A stretch of 64,000 nucleotides of DNA from Streptomyces avicenniae (GCF_000719135.1 NZ_JOEK01000003.1:248001-312000); one strand, 5' to 3'. Positions 44,873 to 53,919 are shown, counted from the first letter of the stretch. Program-made: numbers and translations. Notes: a model not told the origin generated them from the sequence alone.

Positions 44873-47800
44873 AAGTTGCAGACCGCGCAGGGCCAGGCCG
44901 ATCGTGCCTTGGACCGTGCGATAGCGGCACAGGCGGATCTCACCTCGGCACAGGGCTCGTTGGGCGACGCACAGGACTGGGTCTCACGTGCCGGGGACGA
45001 GTCGGACCGGCTCCAGCGTGAGGGCGAACGAGCCGGTGCCGAGCCGCCGGACGAGGCGGAAGTACGCGCCGCCACCCGCGACCGCCAGGCGGCCGACTCC
45101 GCACGTGACGCGGCGCAGGCCCGCGTGGACACTGCCCAGGACAGCCTCGACGCCGCCCGCGAACTCGCCCGGCAGGCGCGGGAGATGCGTGAGGACGCCG
45201 CACGCGAGGCCGCACGCGACATCGACGAAGCCTCCGACGCGGGCATCCAGAACCGCAAGTGGTGGCAGAAGGCCGTCCACTGGGTCACCGAGAACTGGGA
45301 CACCATCGTCGATGTCTGCAAGGTGATCGTCGCCGTCCTCGGGGTCGTCGTGATGATCATCGGCGGGCCGCTCGCCCTCATCGTCCTCGCCGCAGCGCTG
45401 GTCGTCCTCGCGGACACCTTGATCGACTACGCCCAAGGCCGCGCGACGCTCTGGGACGTCGCCTTCGCCGCTCTCGACTGCATCCCGGGCATGAAGGGCC
45501 TCACCACCCTCGGCGGACTCGCCGCCGGCATGCGGGGCCTGGCCTCCACCGGCCTCCGCGGCATCCGTCAGGGCGCGTTGGGGCTCGGGCGGCGGACCCG
45601 GGGCGAGGGCATCCCGATGAACGGCCGCACCGCCTGCGGCGACCCCGTGGACATGGCGACCGGCGAACTCCTCATGTCCGCAACGGACGTTGACCTCGCC
45701 GGGGTCCTCGATCTCGTCCTGGAACGCCACCACGTCTCGACCTACCGGGACGGCCGGTCGTTCGGCTCGTCCTGGGCCTCGACGCTGGACCAGCGGGTGC
45801 AACTCGACGCGTACGGCGCGCGGTTGTTCACCGCCGACGGCATGATCCTCGTCTACCCCCGCCCCCTTCCCGACGAGCCGGTCCTGCCCGTCGAAGGCCC
45901 TCGCTGGACCCTCACCTGGGACGGACAGCCCGGCTCCCCGCTGGCCGTCCACCAGCGCGAGACCGGCCGCACCCTGCACTTCGCATGCGTGCTGGGACGA
46001 GGCGGCCCCGAACTCCCCCTGAGCGCCATATCCGACCGGAACGGCAACCACATCCACTTCCGCCGCGACGACACGGGCGTCCTGACCGACATCGTCCACG
46101 ACGGCGGCTACCACCTCGGCGTCACCTCCGCCGGCAACCGCGTCACGGCCCTCCGCCTCCTCAGCGCCCCTGACCACCCCGTCCTCCTCCGGTACGGCTA
46201 CGACCAGGCCGGACTCCTCTCCGAGGTCCGCAACTCCTCCGGCCTGCCCCTCCTCTTCCGCTACGACGAGCAGGCACGGATGACCCGCTGGGAGGACCGC
46301 AACGGCTACTGGTACGCGTACGAGTACGACGCCGAGGGCCGCTGCGTGTTCACCACCGGCACGGACCGGGCCCTGGAGTACCGCTACGCCTACGAGCCGG
46401 AACACCACCGCACCACGGCCACGGACTCCCTCGGCGCCGCGACCGTCTACCAGTTCAACGACGCCTACCAGCTCACCGCCCAGACGGACGCCGCCGGTCA
46501 CACCACCCGCAGCGAGTGGGACCGCCACGACCGGCTCGTGTCGCGGACCGACGCCCTGGGGGCCGTAACCGAGTACCGTCACGACGCCCACGGCCTCGTC
46601 ACCGCCGTCACCTGCCCCGACGGCCTGGCGACCCGGTTCACGTACGACGAGCTGGGGCACCCGACGGCGATCGCCGAGCCGAACGGCGCGGTCTGGCGGC
46701 AGACGTACGACGCGCACGGCAACCGCACCGGCGTGATCGCCCCGGACGGCCACCACACCCGCTACGCCTACGACGGCAACGGCGCGCTCTCCGCCGTCAC
46801 CGACGCCCTCGGCCGGACCACCCGCATCCGCTGCGACGCCACCGGCCTCCCCCTCGCCGTCACCGACCCGCTCGGCGCGACCACGCACTACGAGCGGGAC
46901 GCCTTCGGGCGCCCGGCGCGGGTCATCGACCCGCTCGGCGCCGCCGCCACCACCGAGTACTCGGTGGAGGGCAAGCCCCTGCGCCACGTCGATCAGGTCG
47001 AGGGCGTCCAGTTGTGGACGTGGGACGCCGAGGGCAACTGCCTCACGCACACCGACGAGAACGGCGGCGTCACGCGCTTCGAGTACGGCGCGTTCGACCT
47101 CCCCAGCGCCCGGGTCGATCCGGACGGCACGCGCTACGCGTTCGCCCGCGACACGGAGCTGCGGATGATCCAGGTCGCCGACCACCGGGGCGCCACCTGG
47201 GACTACACGTTCGACGCGGTCGGCCGCCTCGTGGCCGAGTCCGACTTCGACAACAGGACGGTCCACTACGCGTTCGACGCGGCGGGCCGTCTCGTCTCCC
47301 GCACCAACGCGGCCGGGCAGGCCGTCACCTACCGGCGCGACGCGCTGGGCCACGTCGTGGAGAAGCTGGCGGACGGCCGACGCTCGTCCTACGCCTACGA
47401 CCAGGTGGGGCTCCTGGTCCACGCGGCCTCACCCGGCGCCGAACTGTCCCTCGCCTACGACGCGTCGGGGCGGCTCAGCCGCGAAGGCACCAACGGCCTC
47501 GACGTCACGTACACGCACGATCCGCTGGGCCGCCTGCTGTCCAGGACCACCCCGAGCGGCCACACCAGCGGCTGGGAGCACAACGCCGCAGGGGACCCGA
47601 CGTCGCTCGTCACCGCGGGCCGCACCCTCACGTTCGCCTACGACGCGGTCGGCCGCGAGACGGCCCGCCGCGTCGCGGGCGGCGTCGAGCTGACCCGTGA
47701 GTGGGACGCGGCGGGCCGACTCACCGCTCAGGCCGTGGCCGACGGCCCCGGCCGGGACCCGGTGCGCCGCCGGGCGTACGCCTACCGCTCCGACCACTAC

Positions 47801-49036
47801 CTGACCGCCGTCACGGACGACCACGGCGGCACGACCCGCTTCGACCTCGACCCCACGGGCCGCGTCACCACCGCGACAGGCCCCGGGCGGTCCGAGAGCT
47901 ACACGTACGAGCCGGGCGGGTCCCAGTCGTCCGCCCGTTGGTCCGCCCCGACGGCCGCGCCGGGCCAGGGCGCCACGGGGGAGCGGGTGTACGACGGCGC
48001 GCGTGTCGTGCGCGCCGGGAACGTCAGGTACACGTACGACGCCGCGGGCAGGATCGTCCTGCGGCAGCGCGTCAGGCTCTCGAAGAAGCCCGACACCTGG
48101 CGCTACACCTGGGACGCCGAGGACCGGCTCACGGACCTGACCACGCCGGACGGCACCCGCTGGCGCTACCACTACGACCCGCTCGGCCGCCGTATCGCCA
48201 AGGAACGGCTCACCGCCGAGGGCGAGGTCGCCGAGCGCACCGGCTTCGTCTGGTCGGGCACGACGCTGGTCGAACAGACCACGACCGGCGGCGACCACGG
48301 CCGACCCACCACGCTGACCTGGGACTACCACGGCAAGGACCAGCATCCCGTCAGCCAGACGGAGAGCGCGCCCGACGACGGGATCGACAGCCGCTTCTAC
48401 GCCATCGTCACCGATCTGGTGGGCGCGCCCTCCGCGCTGGTCGATGAGGACGGGGCCGTCGCCTGGCAGGCGCTCGACACCGTGTGGGACTGCGTGCCGC
48501 ACCCGGACAGCACCACCGACATCCCGCTGCGGTTCCCCGGGCAGTACGCGGACGAGGAGACGGGCTGGCGCTACAACTTCCTCCGCCACTACGACCCCGA
48601 CACCGCCCGCTACACCACCCCCGACCCGCTCGGCCTCACCCCGGCCCCCGACCACTACGGGTACGTCCACAACCCGCACACCTGGAGCGACCCGCTCGGC
48701 CTCGCGGCCCATCCGCCGACCCGGCTGTCCGACCCGCACCGCATACCGGGCTCCATCGTCCGTGAGTACGACAACGTGCGGCTGGGGCGCGGGACTCCCC
48801 GTATCGATCCCGCCACGGGGCAGCAGACCATCCACCGGGCCGACCACGTCCCGCCACGGCAACGTGACCAGTGGCGTGGCTCGTTGGAGTGGGACGTGCC
48901 GGGCACGACCCACCGGATCCTGGAACGGCCCGACGGGCGCCTCGGCTTCGTCCTCAACCACGACTACAGCAGCCCGTTCGTGTTCCCGGCACCATGGTTC
49001 CCGGACGGTGGCGTGCTGCCCAACCGGCTTCGGTGA
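44867..49036 (+). CDS. RHS/YD-repeat polymorphic toxin with ribonuclease-like tip, N-terminally truncated
   Basis: 1389 residues if started at ATG 44867 (MWKLQTAQG); the long frame further upstream is not coding-like. Order: coiled coil shared with the papain toxins (1-110), two membrane helices (about 145-185), a DUF6531 domain (NGRTACGDPVDMATGELL, about 250-330), many YD repeats (Y-x-Y/F-D-x-x-G-R, about 440-1220), RHS core end YDPDTARYTTPDPLGL, then a toxin tip of about 115 residues. The tip has EWDVPGT, THRILE and LNHDYSS, placing Glu, Arg and His as in barnase/RNase T1-type enzymes, and the next gene encodes barstar. The RHS shell is intact but the export domain is lost, so secretion is doubtful. 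Confidence 0.8.
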   Translation: MWKLQTAQGQADRALDRAIAAQADLTSAQGSLGDAQDWVSRAGDESDRLQREGERAGAEPPDEAEVRAATRDRQAADSARDAAQARVDTAQDSLDAARELARQAREMREDAAREAARDIDEASDAGIQNRKWWQKAVHWVTENWDTIVDVCKVIVAVLGVVVMIIGGPLALIVLAAALVVLADTLIDYAQGRATLWDVAFAALDCIPGMKGLTTLGGLAAGMRGLASTGLRGIRQGALGLGRRTRGEGIPMNGRTACGDPVDMATGELLMSATDVDLAGVLDLVLERHHVSTYRDGRSFGSSWASTLDQRVQLDAYGARLFTADGMILVYPRPLPDEPVLPVEGPRWTLTWDGQPGSPLAVHQRETGRTLHFACVLGRGGPELPLSAISDRNGNHIHFRRDDTGVLTDIVHDGGYHLGVTSAGNRVTALRLLSAPDHPVLLRYGYDQAGLLSEVRNSSGLPLLFRYDEQARMTRWEDRNGYWYAYEYDAEGRCVFTTGTDRALEYRYAYEPEHHRTTATDSLGAATVYQFNDAYQLTAQTDAAGHTTRSEWDRHDRLVSRTDALGAVTEYRHDAHGLVTAVTCPDGLATRFTYDELGHPTAIAEPNGAVWRQTYDAHGNRTGVIAPDGHHTRYAYDGNGALSAVTDALGRTTRIRCDATGLPLAVTDPLGATTHYERDAFGRPARVIDPLGAAATTEYSVEGKPLRHVDQVEGVQLWTWDAEGNCLTHTDENGGVTRFEYGAFDLPSARVDPDGTRYAFARDTELRMIQVADHRGATWDYTFDAVGRLVAESDFDNRTVHYAFDAAGRLVSRTNAAGQAVTYRRDALGHVVEKLADGRRSSYAYDQVGLLVHAASPGAELSLAYDASGRLSREGTNGLDVTYTHDPLGRLLSRTTPSGHTSGWEHNAAGDPTSLVTAGRTLTFAYDAVGRETARRVAGGVELTREWDAAGRLTAQAVADGPGRDPVRRRAYAYRSDHYLTAVTDDHGGTTRFDLDPTGRVTTATGPGRSESYTYEPGGSQSSARWSAPTAAPGQGATGERVYDGARVVRAGNVRYTYDAAGRIVLRQRVRLSKKPDTWRYTWDAEDRLTDLTTPDGTRWRYHYDPLGRRIAKERLTAEGEVAERTGFVWSGTTLVEQTTTGGDHGRPTTLTWDYHGKDQHPVSQTESAPDDGIDSRFYAIVTDLVGAPSALVDEDGAVAWQALDTVWDCVPHPDSTTDIPLRFPGQYADEETGWRYNFLRHYDPDTARYTTPDPLGLTPAPDHYGYVHNPHTWSDPLGLAAHPPTRLSDPHRIPGSIVREYDNVRLGRGTPRIDPATGQQTIHRADHVPPRQRDQWRGSLEWDVPGTTHRILERPDGRLGFVLNHDYSSPFVFPAPWFPDGGVLPNRLR

Positions 49037-49059
49037 CGGCGGCGACGGAACGGAGTGCG

Positions 49060-49848
49060 ATGCGGTACATCCTGCGGCATGAGGAAGCGGGCGACGAGCT
49101 GGGCCGGGCGGCCGGGCTGACCGGCTTCTTCGGCGACGGCGGGCCGGACGGCGGGCGGGGCTCGGGGTGGCGGGAGTTCCGGCTCTCGGGGCTCGTCCCC
49201 ACGCCCGAGCTGACGCGGCTGCTCGGGCGTCGGCGGCCCGAGCTGCCGAACGTCGAGGTGGCCGTCGCGGACGACGCCTGGCGGGTCGTCGGCGCCTACT
49301 ACGTGGGGGGGCCGTCCGTCGTGGAACAACTTCCCGGGAGCGCGGGGGAGACGGTCGATCTGCTGCTGAACGGGCTGTTCTTCGAGCTACCGCCGCCCGC
49401 CGCGCAGGGCGTGTGGCGCGAGTGGTGCCGGGAGCTGCCGACACGGCCCGGACTCTGGGCGGACCGTGGCCCGGAGGAACGCGCGGCCTGGCTGCACGTG
49501 GTGCGGGTACACGACGCGACGGCCCGGAGCGCGGGCGCGGACAAGGACCCGGGGCTCACGTACACGCTGGACGCGGCGCGCGTCACCGATCCGGTCGGCT
49601 TCTACTGCGCGATCGGCGAGGCGGTGAACGGCCCGGGCGGCTACTTCGGGGCGACGCTCGACGGGCTCGCGGACTGCCTGCGCGGCGACTTCGGCGCACG
49701 TACCCCGTTCCGCCTGGTGTGGCGCTCCTCGGCGGAGGCCGTCGCCGCCCTCGCGCGGTACACGGTGCCGTCCGACCCGTCACGGACGTTCACGGACGAG
49801 GCCCTGGACATCCTGCGACAGGCCCGCGTCGAAGTGATCCTCGACTGA
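49060..49848 (+). CDS. Barstar-domain immunity protein
   Basis: 262 residues from ATG 49060 (GGAG seven bases upstream), 23 bases after the toxin stop. The C-terminal 90 residues are barstar-like: GFYCAIGEAVNGPGGYFG, ATLDGLADCLRGDF (the Asp-rich barnase-binding helix region) and FRLVWRSS. The first 170 residues are an unassigned domain with LLNGLFFELPPP. Cytosolic. Expected to block the ribonuclease tip of the preceding toxin, which in turn supports that tip's assignment. Confidence 0.85.
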   Translation: MRYILRHEEAGDELGRAAGLTGFFGDGGPDGGRGSGWREFRLSGLVPTPELTRLLGRRRPELPNVEVAVADDAWRVVGAYYVGGPSVVEQLPGSAGETVDLLLNGLFFELPPPAAQGVWREWCRELPTRPGLWADRGPEERAAWLHVVRVHDATARSAGADKDPGLTYTLDAARVTDPVGFYCAIGEAVNGPGGYFGATLDGLADCLRGDFGARTPFRLVWRSSAEAVAALARYTVPSDPSRTFTDEALDILRQARVEVILD

Positions 49849-49898
49849 ACGGGGAACGCGCCAACCGCTGCTCGCGGGCGCACTGTTGGACGCCTGGC

Positions 49899-50111
49899 TC
49901 AGTCAGCCAGTCCGCCGGACCGCACGGCTGCGAGGAACGAGCGCCACGTACCGATCGGTACGGCGAGGGCCGGGCCGTGGGGATCTTTGGAGTCCCGGAC
50001 GGGGACGATGCCGATGGATGCGCTGGACGGGGAGTACTCGCCACGGCCGCCGCTGGATGACTCGCTGTAGGAGGACTTGATCCACTGGCGGGCTGTGGGT
50101 GTCTGGCTCAC
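49899..50111 (-). CDS. DUF397-family protein
   Basis: 70 residues from GTG 50111 (GAGGAG upstream). DUF397 pattern: WIKSSYSESSSGGRGEYSPS, IVPVRDSKDPHGPALAVPIGTWRSFLAAV. The usual C in C-V/I-E-x is replaced (GRGEYSP). Paralogue of the next gene, with which it probably forms a tandem duplication downstream of the XRE gene. Confidence 0.85.
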   Translation of the reverse strand: MSQTPTARQWIKSSYSESSSGGRGEYSPSSASIGIVPVRDSKDPHGPALAVPIGTWRSFLAAVRSGGLAD

Positions 50112-50189
50112 ATGGGGTTCTCCTCGGGCGCTGCTGGACGTCGGCCGGTGGTCCCACTGTGAGGTGGTGGGGCCACCGGCCGTGAGTCG

Positions 50190-50408
50190 TCAGCCAGCCA
50201 GTTCGCCAAGCTGGACCGCTCCGAGGAAGGAACGCCACGCACCGGTTGTCACTGCCAACGCGGGCCCGTGGGGCACCTTGGAGTCGCGTACGGGGATGAT
50301 GCCCGTGGGCGCAAGGGACGACGAGAATTCGATGCAAGTGCCGCCTGAAGACGAACTGTACGAAGACTTTGTCCAGTTGATGCCGACGAGAGTGGGAATG
50401 TGGCTCAT
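50190..50408 (-). CDS. DUF397-family protein paired with XRE regulator
   Basis: 72 residues from ATG 50408. Canonical DUF397: NWTKSSYSSSSGGTCIEFS, IIPVRDSKVPHGPALAV, WRSFLGAVQ. The ATG overlaps the stop of the XRE gene (ATGA), so the two proteins are translationally coupled, the standard XRE-DUF397 arrangement in Streptomyces, which has been discussed as a regulatory or toxin-antitoxin-like pair. Confidence 0.9.
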   Translation of the reverse strand: MSHIPTLVGINWTKSSYSSSSGGTCIEFSSSLAPTGIIPVRDSKVPHGPALAVTTGAWRSFLGAVQLGELAG

Positions 50409-51244
50409 GATGCGTAGTCTCTCCGTACGGTGTCGATGAATGCCAGCGACTTGCTCAGCGGCAGCGCATTGGCACGTAGGCGATCGTAGCTCTGAACGCA
50501 CAGTCCGACAGTCGCTGGCCTGCGGTACACCCGGCCTCCTTGCGGATCGTCTGTGTACGCCACAGTTGGCTCCTGTTCGAAGTCCAGCACGCTGAACGGC
50601 AACATGTGGATGCCCGCAGATCCTGCGGAGGACGGCAGAATCTGCACGTCGATACCCGGGCGTTCAGCCCACTCCAGCAGGTACTGGAGTTGCCGTCCCA
50701 TAGCTTCCCGGCCTCCGACGTGGCAGTGCAGACTTGCCTCGTGGAGCACAACCCACACCGCTGGCGGTCGTTCCTGTGTCAGCAGCTTCCGCCGTCCGAC
50801 GCGTGCCGCCACCTTGGCCTCGATCGTCTCCTTCGGGACGGTGGGATGCCCTGAACGAAAGATTGCGTGCGCGTACTCCTCGGTCTGAAAGAGTCCTTCG
50901 ATGAGCATGCCCGAATAGCTACGGACGCTCGATGCCTTGCGTTCCAAATTGACGTACGGCATGAAATTCTGTGGGTGGTCTTCTTCTCCCAGCCGATCCC
51001 TCATCGAGGCGAACAGGCCGCTTGTTCGAAACACGGTGTCGCAGCCTTCGGCGAAGCTCTTGCTGGGCATGAACTTCCCCGACTCGATCTGACTGACGTA
51101 CGAGACGGTGTAGTTGGTCGCCGTCGCCAGGTGCTTTTGCGTCAGCTTCTGCCCCAGCCGCACCGCCCGTAGGTCCGCTCCGAACCGTTGTTGCGGTGTC
51201 GGGGGCTCTTTGAAGTCTTCCGGGGTGTTGGTGTCTTCAGCCAT
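50405..51244 (-). CDS. XRE-family regulator with DUF5753 domain
   Basis: 279 residues, ATG 51244 with GAGGAGGT six bases upstream. HTH about 22-78 (LGQKLTQKHLATATNYTVSYVSQIESG). DUF5753 about 105-275 with SYSGMLIEGLFQTEEYAHAI, LLTQERPPAVWVVLHEASL and GIDVQILPSSAGSAGIHMLPF. First gene of a minus-strand unit with two DUF397 genes. Probably autoregulatory. Confidence 0.92.
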   Translation of the reverse strand: MAEDTNTPEDFKEPPTPQQRFGADLRAVRLGQKLTQKHLATATNYTVSYVSQIESGKFMPSKSFAEGCDTVFRTSGLFASMRDRLGEEDHPQNFMPYVNLERKASSVRSYSGMLIEGLFQTEEYAHAIFRSGHPTVPKETIEAKVAARVGRRKLLTQERPPAVWVVLHEASLHCHVGGREAMGRQLQYLLEWAERPGIDVQILPSSAGSAGIHMLPFSVLDFEQEPTVAYTDDPQGGRVYRRPATVGLCVQSYDRLRANALPLSKSLAFIDTVRRDYAS

Positions 51245-51422
51245 GGTGACCTCCTCTTTCGTCCTTCTGCCGACCGAGGTGACGGTTGAGCGGGTTAAGG
51301 GCTCGGGCCTCAATGTCGCCAAGCGAAGCACACGTGCGTTGCTCTAGGTGCCGGACAACTTGCGGTCGGTGGTTGGCCGCTGAGGTGAGGAGCGGAGCGA
51401 TGTCACGCAGGGAAGCGGTGCG

Positions 51423-51644
51423 GTGACCGGGGGGCCCGATGGCGCCGGGGGGCGGTCGGGGCGTGAGCAGGTGGGGGACCAGCGGAAATGTGATCAACCG
51501 GTGGTCGGAGAGGGCGGATCGGGCGAACAGTCCGACAATCCGGATACTACGGAAAGTGAGCGACGAACTGCCGCTCTACGGGCGAAATTCGAAACTTTGA
51601 ATGCAGAGATCGCCGCGCATCTCGCCTTGTTGAGGCGGCGATGA
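51423..51644 (+). CDS. Small hypothetical protein
   Basis: 73 residues from GTG 51423 (GGAAG upstream). The first 45 residues are Gly/Ser/Asp-rich and poorly conserved in character. The last 25 form a charged helix (RTAALRAKFETLNAEIAAHLALL). The stop overlaps the next ATG (ATGA), which argues it is real. Function unknown. The 51245-51422 gap is the divergent promoter region with the XRE gene. Confidence 0.5.
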   Translation: MTGGPDGAGGRSGREQVGDQRKCDQPVVGEGGSGEQSDNPDTTESERRTAALRAKFETLNAEIAAHLALLRRR

Positions 51645-52042
51645 TCGAACCACGCTACGAAGCGGAAGTGTGGGGCGGCGACGCCGCCACGAGCGTCCAC
51701 CTCGGCGCACACGCCGCCGTGTCGAGACGCCTCCTCCTGTTCTGGCTGCGCCGCCAGGCGCTCCGCCTGGCGGACGGGATCGACCCGGACCCGGCGCGCG
51801 GCTGCTTCCCCGGGGCGACGAGGGTCGTCACCCCCGTCCCCGGCCGGGACGCGCCGACCGTCCTGCGGCGCTGGGCGGCCGACGTGACCCGCCAGGAGGA
51901 GACGGCGCGGCGGCTCGCCGCCGGACTGCCGTTCCGCCTCGCCGTCCAGGACGGCGACGGCTGTTGGTACGCGCTCACGGCGCGGCAGGTGTGCCGCCGC
52001 GAGCGATTCATGCAGAAGACAAGGAAGTTGGTGACGACATGA
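51641..52042 (+). CDS. Hypothetical protein
   Basis: 133 residues from ATG 51641, coupled to both neighbours by ATGA overlaps. Arg-rich, soluble. Contains SVHLGAHAAVSRRLLLFWLRRQALRLADGI-type helix near the start and FRLAVQDGDGCWYALTA later. I do not recognise the family. Middle gene of a three-gene coupled unit. Confidence 0.6.
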   Translation: MIEPRYEAEVWGGDAATSVHLGAHAAVSRRLLLFWLRRQALRLADGIDPDPARGCFPGATRVVTPVPGRDAPTVLRRWAADVTRQEETARRLAAGLPFRLAVQDGDGCWYALTARQVCRRERFMQKTRKLVTT

Positions 52043-52383
52043 CGGTGACGCGTGTGCGGATGTGCGACGGCTGGACGTACGCCCCCGCCCGCCTGGCCCC
52101 ACTCCTCGGGGAGCACGCCGAGGACCTGCCGCCCGGACTCGTGCGCTGCGAACTCGGCGCCCACGCGTCGGGCCCGCACCACGTCTACGTGGCCGACCTC
52201 GACGGCCGGGAGACCGGCGCGATCTGGGCGGCCTGGCAGTCCGGCGATCCACTCGCCCTGACCGTTCTGCCGGACTGCCCCTGCAAGAACGGGCAGCCCG
52301 GGGTCCAGGAAGAGGTCTGCTGCTTCTTCGCCGGGCACAGCGGCCCGTGCTCATGGGACGTCCGCGACCCCCGCTCCCCGTAG
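52039..52383 (+). CDS. Cys-rich hypothetical protein
   Basis: 114 residues from ATG 52039. Contains CELGAHASGPHHVYVADL and a C-terminal cluster DCPCKNGQP, EEVCCFFAGHSGPCSW with five cysteines and a histidine, suggesting a zinc-bound fold. Last gene of the coupled unit. Function unknown. Confidence 0.6.
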   Translation: MTVTRVRMCDGWTYAPARLAPLLGEHAEDLPPGLVRCELGAHASGPHHVYVADLDGRETGAIWAAWQSGDPLALTVLPDCPCKNGQPGVQEEVCCFFAGHSGPCSWDVRDPRSP

Positions 52384-52712
52384 CCCGGCCTCCCCCACGG
52401 CCGCCCCACGGCTGCTCCCTGACCGCCGCACGGCGGGTGTACGGGGACGTGGCGCGCCCCGACGCACGCCGACGCGCCGTCCGGCCCCCGTCCCGCCCGG
52501 TGGTTCTCCTCCCCGGCTCTCCAGCGGCACGTCCGCCCTGGCCAGCCCGTGGGTCGCGTCCACCCCGCCTGTCGTGCGGCGCCCCGCCGACACCCCCGCC
52601 GGGTCATGGCGCGGCAAAGAAGCCGATACAGAGGCGGTGGAATGCGGCGACCGGGGCATGCGGGACGGTGAGGGCACCCACGGTGCCCGTCCGCGAGAGA
52701 AAGGGGTACCCC
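52384..52712. other. Intergenic stretch without a recognisable gene
   Basis: 329 bases rich in Pro/Arg/Ala shadow frames in every direction with no ribosome-site-supported start until the tiny membrane gene. The last 60 bases should contain its promoter. Nothing else seen. Confidence 0.5.
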
Positions 52713-52787
52713 ATGTACATCAGTGTGGGCGCCATCCTGTTGGTCATCGTCGTCGTCGTCCTCTTCATGACCCTGCGACGCCGCTGA
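52713..52787 (+). CDS. 24-residue single-pass membrane micropeptide
   Basis: From ATG 52713 with GAGAAAGGGG six to eight bases upstream. The product is MYISVGAILLVIVVVVLF followed by MTLRRR: one transmembrane helix with a basic cytosolic end. It is too short for standard gene calling. Strong ribosome site plus ideal membrane-anchor design support it; role unknown. Confidence 0.55.
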   Translation: MYISVGAILLVIVVVVLFMTLRRR

Positions 52788-52810
52788 CACCCCGCCCCTA
52801 CGCTCGTCCC

Positions 52811-53428
52811 GTGGGTCTGGACATCACCGTCATGATCGCCGACTGGTCCTGGCTGGGGGAGGCCCCGCCCCAGGACCGGTCGGCACGGCTGCGCGACGCC
52901 TGGTACGCCGATGAGACCGGGCTGTGGGACTGGGCGGCCACCGTGCCCGAGGGCGCGTGGCGGTGGCCGCGAGGAGCCGACGCCGACCGCTTCTGCGTCT
53001 ACGAGTTCCGGCGCACCGCCGGGTCGTTCAAGGCCCATTTCTGGGCCGGTCAGCGCTGGGATACGGTCCGTGGCCACGCCGATCCGCTCCTGCGCGCCCA
53101 ACTGGACGCCCTGCTGGGCGGGCTCGTCTGGACGGGCGCGGACGGCGAGGCGGAGCACACCGACCCCGCTTTCCTCGGCGCAGAACCGCCCGCCCCCTAC
53201 GGCGTGCTGCTGGCACGGACCCCGGACGGCGTGCGTGAACTGGCCGCGCTCTGGCGGCGGATCGGGCCCCGGCTCGGCGGCCTGCGCGCGGCCTTCACCG
53301 AGCACGCCGCCGAACCCGACTCGTGGGTCGGGGAGTTCGGCGAGTTCGCCGATCTGCTGGACGACTGGGGCCGCGTCCTCACCGAGGCCGACCGGCGCGG
53401 CTGGTGCGTCGTCGGGCTGAGCGAGTAG
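52811..53428 (+). CDS. Conserved hypothetical protein
   Basis: 205 residues from GTG 52811 (GLDITVMIADWSWLGE), 23 bases after the micropeptide. Trp-rich, acidic, soluble. Blocks: LWDWAATVPEGAWRWP, FKAHFWAGQRWDTVR, EFADLLDDWGRVLTEADRR. No family recognised. Convergent with a marR gene. Confidence 0.65.
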   Translation: MGLDITVMIADWSWLGEAPPQDRSARLRDAWYADETGLWDWAATVPEGAWRWPRGADADRFCVYEFRRTAGSFKAHFWAGQRWDTVRGHADPLLRAQLDALLGGLVWTGADGEAEHTDPAFLGAEPPAPYGVLLARTPDGVRELAALWRRIGPRLGGLRAAFTEHAAEPDSWVGEFGEFADLLDDWGRVLTEADRRGWCVVGLSE

Positions 53429-53463
53429 GACGGCGGGCGGGCGCGCGGCCCGGGGCTGTCAGG

Positions 53464-53919
53464 TCAGGGGCGGGGCCAGGGGCGGCCGTCGAGGCGTTCG
53501 ACATCGGTGTTGAAGCGCTGGAGGAAGGCGGCGAACGTCGCCACGTCCTCGTCGCTCCAGGTGGCCATCACGCGGTCCAGCGCCGCGACATGCGCCTCGC
53601 GCGCGGTCTTCAGCTCCCGCCGCCCGTGCGCCGTGATCCTGAACTTCCGCGCCATCCCGCCCTCCGGGTCCGGGATGCGCTCCACGAGACCCTCCTGCAC
53701 GACGGTCGCCGTCTGCCGGTTGAGCGTCGAGTGGTTGAGGCCGAACGCCTCGCTCAACTCGCCGATGGACATGGGCCCTTGGACCTCGATACGGCTGAGC
53801 ATGATGTAGGCGCTGCGGTCGAGCCCGCTGCCCTTGGGGCGGAGTCCGCCCGGACGCAGGAACGTGTGCCGCCCCAGCACCATGTGCTCGTACTCCACCA
53901 GGTGGGTGGGCCCCGCCAT
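53464..53919 (-). CDS. MarR-family regulator of the adjacent MFS pump
   Basis: 151 residues. ATG 53919 is chosen for GAGGGAG five bases upstream; ATG-less extension to 53961 lacks this. Winged helix about 40-115: MSIGELSEAFGLNHSTLNRQTATVVQEGLV. Divergent from the MFS gene across 156 bases containing ATGTGCA/TGCACAT inverted repeats and the palindrome ATGCGCAT, so it probably represses the pump. Confidence 0.9.
   Translation of the reverse strand: MAGPTHLVEYEHMVLGRHTFLRPGGLRPKGSGLDRSAYIMLSRIEVQGPMSIGELSEAFGLNHSTLNRQTATVVQEGLVERIPDPEGGMARKFRITAHGRRELKTAREAHVAALDRVMATWSDEDVATFAAFLQRFNTDVERLDGRPWPRP

Noticed and set aside
46200..48650. Periodic DNA pattern in the RHS gene
   Set aside because: Reflects YD peptide repeats of the protein, not a DNA-level repeat array.
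47429..49444. 671-codon minus-strand open frame over the YD repeats
   Set aside because: Shadow of the RHS repeats.
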